Translations under genes and position numbers: made by a program | Part shown: positions 35,011 to 47,144 of the stretch, in pieces | Layout of the letters: every line of letters begins with the position of its first letter | How positions within the stretch are numbered: the stretch's first letter is position 1 | DNA from: Isoetes taiwanensis | Lineage: Eukaryota > Streptophyta > Lycopodiopsida > Isoetales > Isoetaceae | Direction of reading: 5' to 3' | NCBI GenBank assembly: GCA_021234155.1 | Contig: JAJEKV010000125.1 | Coordinates: 62,001 to 126,000 of the forward strand | Length of the DNA: 64,000 nt | The notes under the pieces: model-generated | What the model was told of the DNA's origin: nothing | The model's input: only the letters and a program-made list of their open reading frames with translations | Databases searched by the model: none

Positions 35011-36509
35011 CCCCGCTCTGTCTTTTATGTTATCAACATCATTTGTGTCGTGTTTTGAAGGATCTACAAAGAAGTAATCTACATGATCTTGTGGATTATG
35101 TAGCTTTCTAGGTGGATATGTCATTTCTTCTAACTGATCTTAAAATTGCTTCAGGGTAATGAGATATAATATAACTTTAGTTTATGTTTCTTTGTAGGTT
35201 TGGCTGGTGTACAATATGGATTATAATGCATTTATGTTTTGCATGCGTTTTACATGCAAGCTTTTCAATGTTCAAGAGCATTTCGCTCATAAATAGTAAG
35301 CTTCTTACATAATCATTTCTTATGAAATTCTTAGATATGGTGTACTAGCGTAACTTTTCTGTATTTTTAGATAATGAATTGATGTTTTATCATTGTTTTT
35401 TTATGTTTAAGATGGATTGGTCTGAGAGACGTACACTATGGATGTTCAGGTTTTCAAAAATGTTATAAGTATAACTGCTGGAATGACTTAAGATCCCAAG
35501 GATGTTGCGACTATTACTGTTGGAATGAGTGCTAAATGAATCGTTTCAACATGAAGTTTTAATTTTCTATGCTAGATTAGTTTGCAATTGAACCTTTGGT
35601 GACAATGAAGTGTTTTTAAAGTGCCTTTGATGCTAGACTTTTGATATTTGTTAGTCAGTTGTATTTGAACATTGTATCGATCTTCACACTTCATGGTTCA
35701 CTAGACATTTCATTGTATATTATAACACATAACAAATTATAGGATTTAATAAAGATTTGTAATCATGCGAAATCCACTTCTCATTTCCTTTACATTTAAG
35801 TTTGAAGTTGTTGGAGTCTCACTTATGTAAGCTGATTGAGATGCTCCTAATGTCTTTATTGAATATGGTGGCACATTGCTGGCTCTTATATTTTTAAATT
35901 ATGTTACATCTAATATTCTTATTATTTTGTGATAATGGCCTGAACCCTTTAGATCATGTTGGGGTTTTAAGCTCTTAGATCTTTCTCAATTTCGTCAAAG
36001 ATAATGAAAAAATTTTATATGCTGTGAAATATATTATTTTGCCATTAATCAGCCGCAATATAATACGTTTACTAATACATTTGAAAGTTCATACCACGAT
36101 GATGATGACCTTGCATTCTTAACTATCTTCATATGCCTTCCTTTGGTATCAGTAGCAGCCTTAATGTAAGTGGATTCAAACTATTGTATATGTGAAGGGT
36201 CTCCAGGAAGGCTTCGTTAGGCAGAAGCATGTTAACTCTTCAGTGCTAAGAGGGAAAGCCTTTTGCAAAGCTTAACGATAAAGTTCATGACACTCCCATC
36301 GGCCATGCAAGCTGCCTGCACGATGGCGGCAGGTGATTGAAGGTGGTAGTGCTCAAAGGAAGGCCCTCTTAAGTTGCCGTATTTGTGCTGCTGCCTTGCT
36401 TTGATTTCTGTAAGGTATTCTTCTAGTATCTTTTATTGGGCTGTTGCCTTTATAGATTCTCATACACAATAGAAGACTTTGGCTGTCTTCTCATTGAATT
36501 TAACCATTC
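35011..36509. other. Non-coding stretch, no gene recognised
   Basis: AT-rich sequence without a convincing reading frame, apart from the direct repeat at 35645-35770. Confidence 0.4.
35645..35770. repeat. Diverged direct repeat, right copy
   Basis: Partner of 34610-34726, about 1.03 kb away. It could be the remains of a small duplicated segment or of two short LTRs. There is not enough evidence to decide. Confidence 0.55.
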
Positions 36510-37681
36510 TCATTTTGAATGTTGGTAATCTGTTTCCTGAGCAACCTTTGCAATTCTAAAAAAGAACTTCGAATTACAATTGTCCATATAATTTTGAAAT
36601 TTGATCTTACTCTTCACATCAGCTCCTTTTGCCTCATATTCTTCAATGATTGTGTGCTCCAAGTTGCCTTCTAGAAGATGCAGATTAATATTTAGGGGGT
36701 CATGCTGCAACTTTATTCTGACATCCCTTATCTCTTGCAGATGTTTCCTTTCCCCCCCTCCTTCCTCTGATCATAGAACTCTTTTGACCAATTTTTAATC
36801 CAGGATTTTGAGGCTTTAATATTGGAATAGAAATCCTTCATTGAGTTCTTATTCTAAACTCTAAGCAGATTACCATAGAATACTTTAAACTCAGCACAAA
36901 AATTCTCGTTATTAAGAATTGAGCAATTTAAATTGAAAGGGGTATTGCCCTGCTTTTTAATAGTCAGAGAATCCTAGGTCTCAAGAAACTGAGGCTGATG
37001 GTCAGAGATAGAGGTACTTTCATCACTCGAGACTAAACAATTATCCCAAAAGGGAAGATTAGAATTATTGATAGAAAATCTCTCTAAAGCACAAAAGACC
37101 CTAGAGTTTCCCTCTTGCTTGTTAGACCAGGAGTATTTAGCAGTCGAGGATGGAATGTAGGTAAACAAATGAGAGTCCAAGAGGATGTCCCAATTTTCCC
37201 TTTCCTTTGCTGACATGCTCAAATTTTTGCTAGATTTTAAATCATTGCTGGGAGTATTATTAAAGTCATCAGCCAAAATCCAAGTAATAGAGTTTTGACT
37301 CTGAAGCCAGTTGTTGATCTGAGGCCAAAAGGTTTCTCTTTCTTTGGAGATAGTTGAAGCATTAGCATTAATGACTCCAAAAGGGGAATTTAAGTGATTA
37401 AAAATAACTGCTTGCCATCTTTTGCAAGGGCTGTTGTAGAATAAGGAGTGATTGAGGTTTTTCCATATGATGCATAGACCAGTTGAGGTAGTATTAGCCT
37501 CTATCCAAATAGAAGAGAATCCAGGTCCAATCCAACCAGCAAGATTAGAACATTCAAAGCTAGGGAGCCTCAACTCTTGAAGAAGAATAATGCCTGCATT
37601 ATACTCTCTAATATGAGAGATAGCTCTTCTTCTTTTTTAAGGCCCCTTGATCCCTCTCAAATTCCAAGAAATAATCTTCAT
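36510..37681 (-). pseudogene. L1-like LINE ORF2: endonuclease domain, truncated before the RT core
   Basis: The minus-strand start at 37681 reads MKIISWNLRGIKGP, the standard beginning of plant L1 ORF2, followed directly by a stop. The frame then continues with LLQELRLPSFECSNLAGWIG, TSTGLCIIWKNLN, ILADDFNNTPSNDLK (the GDFN motif, here ADDFN) and SISDHQPQF (the SDH catalytic site). This is an AP-type endonuclease that nicks target DNA for target-primed reverse transcription. After it, a KFFFRIAK-like piece near 36560 marks the region before the reverse transcriptase, but no RT follows, so the 3' half has been lost. The 5' half of the same LINE lies beyond the Copia insertion at 47145-49470. 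Confidence 0.85.
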
Positions 37682-38061
37682 GCTAATGAAAGAGAGAATA
37701 GGGAAAAAGAGAAGGCAAGGTCAATTTTTTAAGCCCTCTTTAACTTATTTCTGGTATTGGTACCAGCAGCCCCTAATAAGTTAACAATTCTATTAGATTG
37801 CTTAACTTAGCTTTGGTTTTGGCTTTCCCCTTTTTAACCCTAGGACTGGGAAGTAAAGGATATGACAGAAACTTATCATCTCCCCAAGATCTATTGATTA
37901 TATGATCTTTGATCAGAGTTATCTTTGCCAGAGTTTACCTGATCTTGATGGTGAGGACAACTCCAGAATTTAGCTTGGCAACATAAGTTAAGACTTTGGA
38001 TCTAAATCATCATTATTTTCAACAGGTGGAATTATATTATTACAAGGAGGGGTTAGATCTT

Positions 38062-38066
38062 GCCAA
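38062..38066. repeat. Probable Copia target duplication, left (GCCAA)
   Basis: Five bases before the left LTR. The corresponding right flank at 47140-47144 is GCCTA, one mismatch away. Confidence 0.55.
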
Positions 38067-38852
38067 TGTTAGAAATTAAAGGTTCAGATGATATAAGAAA
38101 GATAAGACCATATAATGGTTAAGACCAGCTTTCAAGGTTTTTATTTAAATGCATGCGCAAAGCAGAGTTACTAGACAAACTGTGAGTGTATATAAGAGCA
38201 GTTGAGCAGGTTCTTGAAGAGTAAACATTGTTGAAGAATATTATCTCAAGGGTTGCAGCATTACAAGGTTGCAATAGGTATAATGGTTGCAACCTAGGTA
38301 TATTCAAAGGGGGAATATATTATCAATGGTCGAGATATTATTCAATGGTTTGAATATGGCTTTTAAACAGAAGCATTCCTGTGGGATAATTCGAAGCAGA
38401 TGAATTCCCAGCTTGGAATGCAAATCCTCTGCTGAAACCGTCGGAGGATAGAAGATAAATCAAGAAGAATGCATTTAACATTTTATCTGGTTTTGCAGAA
38501 GCGGTGGATTTGGCCAACTAGGGAAGCACGGCAGAGCTACAGTGATTGTTTCGATCCTATAGCTACAGTGTTTCGTTTAATATTTCTGCTACAGTATATT
38601 TTATGAATGACCATGGTTTAGCTCGTTTACTTTGTAAATAAATAAAGGGAAAAATTGTTAGATCTATCAAGAGATGAGTGACCACATCTTGGCTCTCTTG
38701 ATTAAACTTCAATCTTGTTGAGATTGTGAGTAGATCTATCAATACAAGTTGTACTTGAGTTGTGATTTGTCTTCTACTTGTGCTAGTAGAACTGAAGGAA
38801 ATTGTTAGTATAACTTGTTTATAATATCTAGTAGACTCAATAAATTCTATCA
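38067..38852 (+). repeat. Copia left LTR
   Basis: Begins TGTTAGAAATTAAAGG and ends AATTCTATCA. It is matched along its length by 46332-47139. Confidence 0.93.
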
Positions 38853-38866
38853 TTGGTATCAGAGCC
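38853..38866 (+). promoter_or_regulatory. Primer-binding site (initiator tRNA-Met)
   Basis: TGGTATCAGAGC at 38854-38865, one base after the LTR, is the classic plant Copia site complementary to the 3' end of initiator tRNA-Met. Confidence 0.95.
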
Positions 38867-38882
38867 AGGTTGCTTGGTTACT

Positions 38883-41800
38883 ATGTCTACTAGATTTGCA
38901 GCTAACCTGTTAAACCAGATCGAAGTATTCAAGGGTGACACAGGCTTTCAAGTCTGGAAGGAGGGTATTAAATCTGTTCTTGAGTTTGAGAACTTGTGGT
39001 ATTTAATAGATGGCAGTCAAGCCAGAGTCACAGCAGCGGCAAGTTCTGGAGGCTCCTGCCCTGGTGTTAGTACAAGTGGACCAAGTGGAGAGGCTGCAGG
39101 GTCTACTCAATCAGGGGGGTCTCCTACTTTAGCAAGAAGTGTACCAGATGAAGCAAAGGTAAAGGAGGCTCAAGCAATTATTCCGAGCAAGGTTGGTACT
39201 GCCTTAAAGTTGAGATTGAGAGGGATGAAACCACATGAGATGTGGCAATATTTGGTAAGCCAACATCTCGATCTAGCCAGCAAATTTTGCTTGCTATCTA
39301 TCTTGATGCTTGGCCCAAACTATGGAAACGAGCTTTTCATCTCGCATGTGGCTGGCTTTTATGGTCAATCTGGAAGAGAAGGAGGTTGTTTATCTTTAAG
39401 GGCGTAGATTGTTCTTCAGAAAGTGCAAAATAAAATTGTTATGGTTTACAATTGTTCTTCTCTTGATCAAGAGAAGAAAGTACTGATCTGGCATACTTAC
39501 CTTCAGATTCATTCTTTTGCATAGGCAGGTGGTTGTGCTCAGTTGGATCGGTTTGTCTACTGGGGTTATAATCCTGTCTTTGCATTTTATGTTGCTCTAG
39601 TTCTTACTTGGTGAATAAAGCTTGTCGTCCTTCAAAAAAAAAAAAGCCAATATGAAATTAAAAGTTCTTCTCAAATTGACTTGTTAGAACAACAATTGAG
39701 GAAATTAAAATTATTTGAGAAAGATAATCTGACAGATTTTCTAGAAAAGTTTGACTCAATTGTTGCAGATCTAGAAGGGGCTGGAAATGTTCTGAGTGAT
39801 CAATATCAAATTCTAGCATTGTCCAGAGCAGTTTCTCATAATACACACCTGGCAACATTGATTAGAAACATAGCAACTTCAAAAGAACATGCTGTGAGGA
39901 TTATTAGAACTGAGTTTGAGCAGACTAAAGGTGTGCAAGATGATGAAGAACATTCTGCTGAGTTGTTGTATGCAGGGAAGCAAAGGAGAAGGGGAAGCTC
40001 GAATTTTGGAAGAGGAGAAAGATTGGGACCATGTTTTACATGTAACCAATATGGACACTTGAAGTCTGAATGTCCAAATGAAGGTAAAATATTTAAATGT
40101 TTTAATTGTGATGGAAAAGGGCATCTAGCTGTGAACTGTCCAAACCCAAAAGGTATTGGAGAAAAAGAAAAAGGTCGAGGCAAAAGTTTTACAAGAGGTC
40201 GAGGAAGATTCAAAGGAGGCTCTAGTGTCAACATTGTTGAAGATACAAAGGTGGAGGAAGAGAATCCAGATGACACTATTGAGGTAACAAACCTGCTTAG
40301 TATTTCTCAAAATGTGGATAAATTTGACAGCAAGTTTCTTATTATAGATTCAGGAACAGAAAAGACAGTAGTACATGATGTTAAATTATTAAAAGAATGC
40401 AAAAGAAGAGGTGGTCAGGTTCAGCTTGGAGATGGTGGAGTATAGGAAATTAAAGACACAGGGGTGTTAGAAATTTTTGATTTACAAGGAAAAAGTGTGA
40501 TGCTTAAGGAAGTCTTGTGTGTTCCAAATTTAGTGAGGAATTTGATATCTGTTTGCCAGCTTGTTGATCTTGGTTTCAAAGTTGTATTTGAGAAACTTGA
40601 GTGCAAAGTATATTACAATAATATTTTGAGATTCATTGGAAGGAGGATTGGTAACTTATTTGGATTTAAAAAAGAAAAAGATCCATGTATCAATATTATT
40701 GAATTACCAACCAAGGAAACTTGACATACTAGATTATGCCATACAAATATGAAAAACATAGATTTGCTGGCCAAAAACAAGCTTATAACAGCCAAGGAAG
40801 ATGAAAGAAAAGGGTTATGTGTTGGTTGCCAACTTGGCAAGCAAACAAGATTGCCATTTAAGAAATTTGCTAAAAGGGAAAAAGGAGTGTTGGATTTAAT
40901 CCATACAGATTTGTGTGGACCAATTAATGTTATAAGTATGAGACAAAACAAATACTTTATAACATTTATAGATGATTTTAGCAGGAAAACAAAATGCTAT
41001 CTTCTGAAAAACAAAGACCAAGCTTTTGATGCTCTAAAATTGTTTATAGCAGATGTTGAACTAGAAACTGGAAGGAAAGTTAAATGTATAAGGTCTGACA
41101 GGGGAGGAGAATATTTGTCAGGTGAATTCAAATTGTTTTGTGCTAAACATGGAAAGACAGTTGACATGCAGGTATTGACCTCAACAAAATGGGGTGGCAG
41201 AAAGAAAGAATAGAACATTGTTAAAGGCTGTCAGATCAATGTTGAAATTTTCAGGGTTACCTAATTTCTTGTGGGATGAAGCTGTCAGAACTGCAGTCTA
41301 TATTCAAAACATGCTGCCCTCAATAAGCACAAAAGGAACAATACCACATATGCTGTGGTCAGGTAAAGTTCCAAACTATGAGCATTTAAGGTCGTATGGA
41401 TGTCTGGCTTTTGTTCATGTACCTGAAGAGATAAGGAAAAAACTTGATGACCGTGCTTGTATAGCTTACTTAGTAGGGTATGATGCCAACTCAAAAGGAT
41501 ATAGGCTATATGATCCTTTGCACAGAAAAATACTGATCAGTAGAGATGTAGTGTTTGATGAGGAAAAATATTACAAAGCAATTCCCAATGTAAATAAAAA
41601 CGTTGCTGACATAGATGTGAAAAGTGCTGACACTGTTGTTGCAGAAGATATTGGACAAACCTCTCATGTCTTACAGGATCAACAGTTACAGGATCAACAA
41701 ATGTTTGATGATAGTGATAATGAAGATAATTCAGGGGATGAACAACAAGAAGGCTCTGATCAAACTGAAGAAATTGAGCCTGAAGCTGAGCATGAAGAAT

Positions 41801-43514
41801 TGGTGGAACAAGCACAAGTAATAGCACCTGAAAGAAAACAAAGGAAGAAAAGAAGAACAGAAGCTCAAGTTTTAGCTGATGAAGCTAAATTGCAAACAGA
41901 GTTATATGGCAGAAGAGAAACTGGAAAAAGCAAAAGGCATGAAATCTTTGAAGTTAATTCTGTATTTGACATTTTGGTTCTAGAAACAGATAATGTTCCA
42001 GCCATATTTGATGAAGCTATGCAAGGAAAGAATTCTCATAATTGGATTCAAGCAATGAAAGATGAGATGCATGCTTTAAAAAAAACAGAAACCTACACAG
42101 TGGTAGAAGCTCCTCAAAACAAAAATGTTGTAGGCAATAAATGGATATTTAGAGTTAAACCAGGAGTGGATGGCAAATCAAGAAAATTTAAAGCAAGACT
42201 TGTAGCACAGGACTTTACTCAGAAAAAAGGATTGGATTTTGATGAGACATTTTCACCTCTGGTAAAAATTAATAGCTTGAGAATATTGTTATCGATTGCA
42301 AATGCTTATAATCTTGAAATTCGTCATATGGATGTGAGCACAGCATTTTTGAATGCAGAATTAGAGGAGGAGATTTATCTTAAACCTGAAGAAGAAGATG
42401 GTAAGGTCTGGAGGTTAAACAGAGTAGTTTATGGATTAAGACAAGCACCAAAGGAGTGGTATAAGTGTATGGACAATTATCTCTTGGAGCAGGGTTTTCA
42501 AAAATTGCTATGTGATGGAAATTTATACAGATATGTAGATTACGAACATTGGTGCATTATTGATTTGTATGTGGATAACAATATTATGGTTGCAAACAAT
42601 GCATCAATATTGATTCATCGCAAAGAATTGTTAAAGAAAAGGTTTCAAATGACAGATTTGGGAGAATTAAAAAGATTTTTGGGAATTGAAGTGATTCAAG
42701 ATCGAGTAAACAAACTGTTGACTTTGAACCGAGAAACACAAATTGTCAACATGCTTAAAAAATTTAACATGAGTGATTGCAACATTGCAAACACTCCACT
42801 GGTATCAGGCCATAAAATATCAGCCTTGATATGTCCACAATTGCAGAAAAGAAGCAAATGGAGAAGATTCCATACAGATCCTTAATTGGATGTTTGTCTT
42901 ACCTAGCAAACTGCACAAGGCCTGATATAGCATTTGGTGTCAATTTATTAAGCAGATACAACAACAATCCTGGTAAAGAACATTGGGTAGCTACTAAGAG
43001 AATTTTGAGATATCTTAAAGGAACATTAAAGATTGGAATTATGTATAATTCAAATGACCTAACTCTGAAAGCATATTGTGATTCTGATTGGGCTGGAGAT
43101 TTGGACCAAAGAAAATCAACCTCAAGTTATATTATACTTCTGGGAGGAGCTTTAGTGGCATGGAAGTGCAAAAAACAAAGCAGTATAGCTCTTTCTAGTG
43201 CTGAGGCTGAATATAATGCAGCTGCACTTCTTACAAAAGAGTTAATATGGGAGAGAAGACTGTTGGCGGAACTAAATTATGACAAACAGGTCCAACACAA
43301 ATCTTATGTGACAATACAAGTTGTATTGCTATGACAAAGAACCCAGTGCTTCATGAAAGATCTAAACAACATTGAGATGCAGGTTCATTTTATTCGAGAT
43401 ATGGTTGAGAAAAAGTTTGTGCAACTAACTTATGTTAGAACAGTGGATCAATTTGCAGACATTCTAACTAAAGCATTATCTGTTGGAAGATTTCAGGAAC
43501 TCAGGAATATGTAG
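38883..43514 (+). pseudogene. Copia gag-pol polyprotein, degenerate
   Basis: Gag starts at ATG 38883, is interrupted at 39264-39645 by a LINE, and resumes at 39648 (QYEIKSSSQIDLLEQQLRKL). It carries two CCHC zinc knuckles (CFTCNQYGHLKSEC and CFNCDGKGHLAVNC, about 40030-40140). Protease has IDSGTEKTVVHD (about 40350), where DSGA or DSGT is normal. Integrase has HTDLCGP, SDRGGEY and, after a frame change near 41180, GVAERKNR (its D, D and E). RT covers 42120-42820, with YVDN at about 42575 in place of the catalytic YVDD. RNase H contains YCDSDWAGD and SSAEAEYNA. Frame breaks lie near 41180, 42830, 43310 and 43372, with stops at 40443 and 40724. The last pol frame ends at TAG 43512-43514. The protein cannot be made in this form. 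Confidence 0.93.
39264..39645 (+). mobile_element. 5'-truncated LINE 3' end inserted in Copia gag
   Basis: The insertion is flanked by AAGCCAA on both sides (39257-39263 and 39644-39650, partly within the A run) and ends in a 12-base A run. Its only frame reads FHLACGWLLWSIWKRRRLFI, matching the W-S-I-W-x2-R terminus of L1 ORF2 proteins. Removing it restores the gag frame across the junction. It is therefore younger than the Copia insertion. Confidence 0.88.
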
Positions 43515-43518
43515 CATA

Positions 43519-43530
43519 ATAACAGGGGGT
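43519..43530 (+). promoter_or_regulatory. Possible polypurine tract
   Basis: AATAACAGGGGG lies five bases after the pol stop and is the best polypurine tract seen. The 3' LTR does not follow it but lies 2.8 kb further on, so its role is uncertain. Confidence 0.35.
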
Positions 43531-46331
43531 TTCTTTTGTATTTTTATACTATTTTTCATAAGGTTTTTATATGATTTCATGAATGTATTTGATGAGGCAT
43601 ACTAATTAGTATATCTAGAGTGCACATACGTTTGAACTAATTTTAATGCCCATATCCAATGGTTTAGACAAATATATCATATATTTCGTTATTATATTGT
43701 ATTTTTATTATTGTATCAGATTTTGCCCTACATGCAAGGCTCGAGATAACCCATTTTAGGGTTATCTTATTGATCTTCTTCAGCATCACGTAGGTAGACA
43801 GGCCGGCCTCAGGATCAACATTCGAGCATCCAGATTGTCTCCAGCATCCAGCATCCAGACTTAAGCAGTGGCAGCAGGACTGCACCAGCACAAGTGCCTG
43901 AATACAGGGATCTCCATCCCGCCCAATACACAAACCATGCCGGCTCCTTCTTGGCATCAGATCGAAATTTATCACAAGGGCTTTTCGGCCAGCAGCAGAT
44001 AGGAAATAATTTAGTTCAGGTCGGATTCACAGGCCCTTTTGGTTACTTTGATTCAAGCATGGAGTTCTTTGTTCATAGGGGGGTTTAGGGCATCGGATCT
44101 TTTTTCTTGGAACTTTTCCGTTGAACTTCTTTGAAAGGAAAGATCATGATCAGGGTGGATGTGGTATAAACGAGAGCACAACGCAGGTATGCTTTTGTTT
44201 TGCTAGCTTTGCAATTTTGAGTAGAAAGAAGAAGAAGCCGTGAATATAACACACCGGCACACACGGGGTCACAAATGGCGAAAAAATAGAATCAACAATT
44301 GCCGAATCAGATTAGGCCAACATTCTCGCGGGAGTCGACAAAGACAAAGAAAGGCCTAGGAATCTTTGCCTCTTGTTTTTAATTTGAGCCCCCAGATCGA
44401 TGGGCCAGAATCTTTGCCTCTTGTTTTTAATTTGAGCCCCCAGATCGATGGGCCAGGTCTAGGGCCACCGTTTTCTGGATCAGACACTACTATTGCAAAG
44501 AAAGAGCTCAGCCCTTTTTTACGATGGGGGCGATGGATTTTCCCATATTTTCAACTGAATTAGCCTGGTTTTATCCTGGAATTAGCTGGTTTTATCCTTG
44601 CCAAAGACACAGAGTAGTTTTTGAGCGATGGATTTCCTCACGGGAATTGAAAGGAAAGGTTAGCGATGGATTTCCACCAGGAATTGAAAGGAAAGGTTAG
44701 CTATTTGGTTTTCTGTTCGCTTATTCCAAAGCAAATTGAGACTTGTGAAGCATGCATTTTCCAGGTGATTTTTAACTATAATGGGTAAACGAAGAGTACA
44801 TCTTATTGTGTCAATTTAAAGTGCCCAGTGTGAATTATTGTGTGAATTTATTGTGTGAATCGATTGCGTGACTGCATAGGTGAATCAACATGGCCCATTC
44901 TAAAGTAGGCTTCATTGGACTTGGTGCAATGGTGCCTAATCCACCTTTGTTATTGCAAACGTTTGTCTTCAATTCTTGGGAGCTTGTCTTCAATTCTTGG
45001 GAGCTTGAGAAAAGTTTGTTTGTTTAAGTAATGCTTGGGACTTGACTTCGGCTTCTTACGCTATCATCATCGTGTTGTAGCACGTGACCGGCTATGCTTC
45101 TTCTCGATCAAATGCACACCATGCTTCTCCTAATCAAATGCACAAGGCCGTAGATTCAAGCTCTTCAAGCGGCAAATCCTCTTCTGCAAATGGCAGTCGG
45201 CAACAAACCAGGTTAGGAAGCGGAAGCTTTTGCAGGTTGTGCAACACAAGAGCAAGCTCTGAAACATATTTGAAGAAATTTAGGTAGTCGAAGTAGTGGC
45301 GGCAAAGCAGGATGTTTTCATATGGCAAGCTATTGCACACAATTACTTTGCAAGTGCTTTGGTAAAACCTTAAGTTCTGATTCTTCATTTGCCCTTTGTT
45401 ACATATGGTGGTATGAAATTGTAGATCATTCAGGCACCTATGGTGGACCTATGGTGGACACCTAGACCGATGTTATTGTCATGCTGAAGGTAAGATTTGT
45501 GTGTTTCACCATTTTTGAGATCTCTTAATATTGTTATTCATTTCTTTTATTTCATTGTTCACACATTGTTTGGCAGGAATTCAACCAATATTTGCGTGGC
45601 TTATAATTTTTTTAACTCTATTAGAATGTGAAAGTCGAGAACCTGTTGTGTTGACAATCAGATAAAACATTGGCACATTTATTGCTTTGGAACAAGCTAC
45701 AAAAGTTTCTCATGAGGAAACAAGCTGGAGAGGTTATTGTACAGACAGTTGCTTTATTAGACACATTGAAATGGTGTATTCTCAAGTTTAATATAATTGT
45801 TCAAGTGCATAGTTTACAAATATGTTTAGTTTGGAGACTCCACTAGTATATTAAATTAATATGGATCTCCTCGGACGTGCTAACAAGCTAGAAGGAAATA
45901 ATTTCTCAAGTGCATATTATCAGTGTAGTAACCAATACACATAAAGTTTATCTATATTTGCTTTAGTTAGGGCCCGAAGGGCCCAAATTTTTTTTCAATA
46001 TAATAATCAACACACAACCATTAATATTATTGACACAAACCATTGCATCCAATGCATTTAAATTAAAATCCCCCTGAAACCCCCTTTGGTTTGGGTGCAT
46101 ATTCACACGGGGGGATTACGTAGGGCAGCGAGAGCCCCTAAAAATTTATAATACTTGTATAAAATTAACACCATTAAGTACATTCTCTCAAACCTTATAG
46201 TATTTTGTAAACCTTAATATACAGTATACAAAAATTTATACATTCATACCCCACAAACGAGGATCGCTATGTACGGTCCAGATCTTGGAATAAAGGGCAA
46301 ATATGCCCATCCGACAGCTCTCGTTGCCCCG
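43531..46331. other. Extra 2.8 kb between Copia pol and the 3' LTR
   Basis: Not typical Copia sequence. It includes short open stretches with normal-gene composition (43894-44088, with HPAQYTNHAGSFLASDRNLS; 45084-45287, with SGKSSSANGSRQQTRLGSGS), neither of which I can assign. It also includes three short tandem duplications at 44366-44456, 44632-44700 and 44961-45006. It could be a captured host segment, an env-position extension as in sireviruses, or a later nested insertion. No clear insertion borders were found. Confidence 0.45.
44366..44456. repeat. Tandem duplication, about 46-bp unit
   Basis: AATCTTTGCCTCTTGTTTTT followed by AATTTGAGCCCCCAGATCGA and TGGGCCAG occurs twice in direct succession, essentially identical. 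Close by, GATTTCC...GGAATTGAAAGGAAAGGTTAG (44639-44700) and CTTGTCTTCAATTCTTGGGAG (44963-45005) are also each doubled. Confidence 0.85.
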
Positions 46332-46337
46332 TGTGAA
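46102..46337. repeat. Possible MITE-like inverted-repeat segment
   Basis: TTCACACGGGG at 46102-46112 is inverted at 46327-46337 (CCCCGTGTGAA). Further in, GGCAGCGAGAGC matches the complement of AGCTCTCGTTGCC. The left arm carries about 10 extra bases. The right arm overlaps the start of the Copia right LTR by a few bases. No clear target duplication was found, so this is tentative. Confidence 0.4.
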
Positions 46338-47139
46338 ATTAAAGGTTCAAATGATATAAAGAAAGATAAGACCATATAATGGTTAAGACCAACTTTCAAG
46401 GTTTTTATTTAAATGCATGGGCAAAGCAGAGTTACTGGACAAACTATCAGTGTATATAAGAGCAGTTGAGCAGGTTCTTGAAGGGTAAACATTGTTGAAG
46501 AATATTATCTCAAGGGTTGCAGCATTACAAGGTTGCAATAGGTTATAATGGTTGCAACCTAGGTATATTCAAAGGGGGAATATATTATCAATGGTCGAGA
46601 TATTATTCAATGGTTTGAATATGGCTTTTAAACAGAAGCATTCCTGTGGGATAATTCGAAGCAGATGAATTCCCAGCTTGGAATGCATGTCCTCGTCGGA
46701 GGATAGAAGATAAATCAAGAAGAATGCATTTAACATTTTATCTGGTTTTGCAGAAGCGGTGGATTTGGCCAACTAGGGAAGCACGATAGAGCTACAGTGA
46801 TTGTTTCGATCCGATAGCTACAGTGTTTCGTTTAATATTTCTGCTACAGTATATTTTATGAATGACCATGGTTTGCTACATTATATTTTATGAATGACTA
46901 TGGTTTAGCTCATTTACTTTGTAAATAAATAAAGGGAAAAATTGTTAGATCTATCAAGAGATGAGTGACCACATCTTGGCTCTCTTGATTAAACTTCAAT
47001 CTTGTTGAGATTGTGAGTAGATCTATCAATACAAGTTGTACTTGAGTTGTGATTTGTCTTCTACTTGTGCTAGTAGAACTGAAGGAAATTGTTAGTATAA
47101 CTTATTTATAATATCTAGTAGACTCAATAAATTCTATCA
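46332..47139 (+). repeat. Copia right LTR
   Basis: Begins TGTGAAATTAAAGG, two bases shorter than the left LTR at that point, and ends AATTCTATCA. It carries a short tandem duplication near 46853-46900 that is absent from the left LTR. Confidence 0.92.
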
Positions 47140-47144
47140 GCCTA

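Larger units (their letters stand above)
38067..47139 (+). mobile_element. Ty1-Copia LTR retrotransposon, inserted in a LINE
   Basis: Two LTRs of about 790-810 bp (38067-38852 and 46332-47139) begin TG and end CA. A primer-binding site follows the left LTR. Gag and pol occupy 38883-43514 in Copia order: gag, protease, integrase, RT, RNase H. About 2.8 kb of extra sequence lies between pol and the right LTR. Frameshifts, stops and a lost RT catalytic Asp show it is dead. It splits an L1-like LINE and contains a younger 5'-truncated LINE in gag. The LTRs are similar but carry indels, including a duplicated TATATTTTATGAATGAC in the right LTR. Confidence 0.95.

Noticed and set aside
38853-38882. 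Gag start at the beginning of the long frame just after the LTR
   Set aside because: Those codons are the primer-binding site region. The first convincing gag start is ATG 38883.
46102-46337. Confident MITE call
   Set aside because: Arms are imperfect, one overlaps the LTR start and no target duplication is visible, so it is listed only as a tentative repeat.
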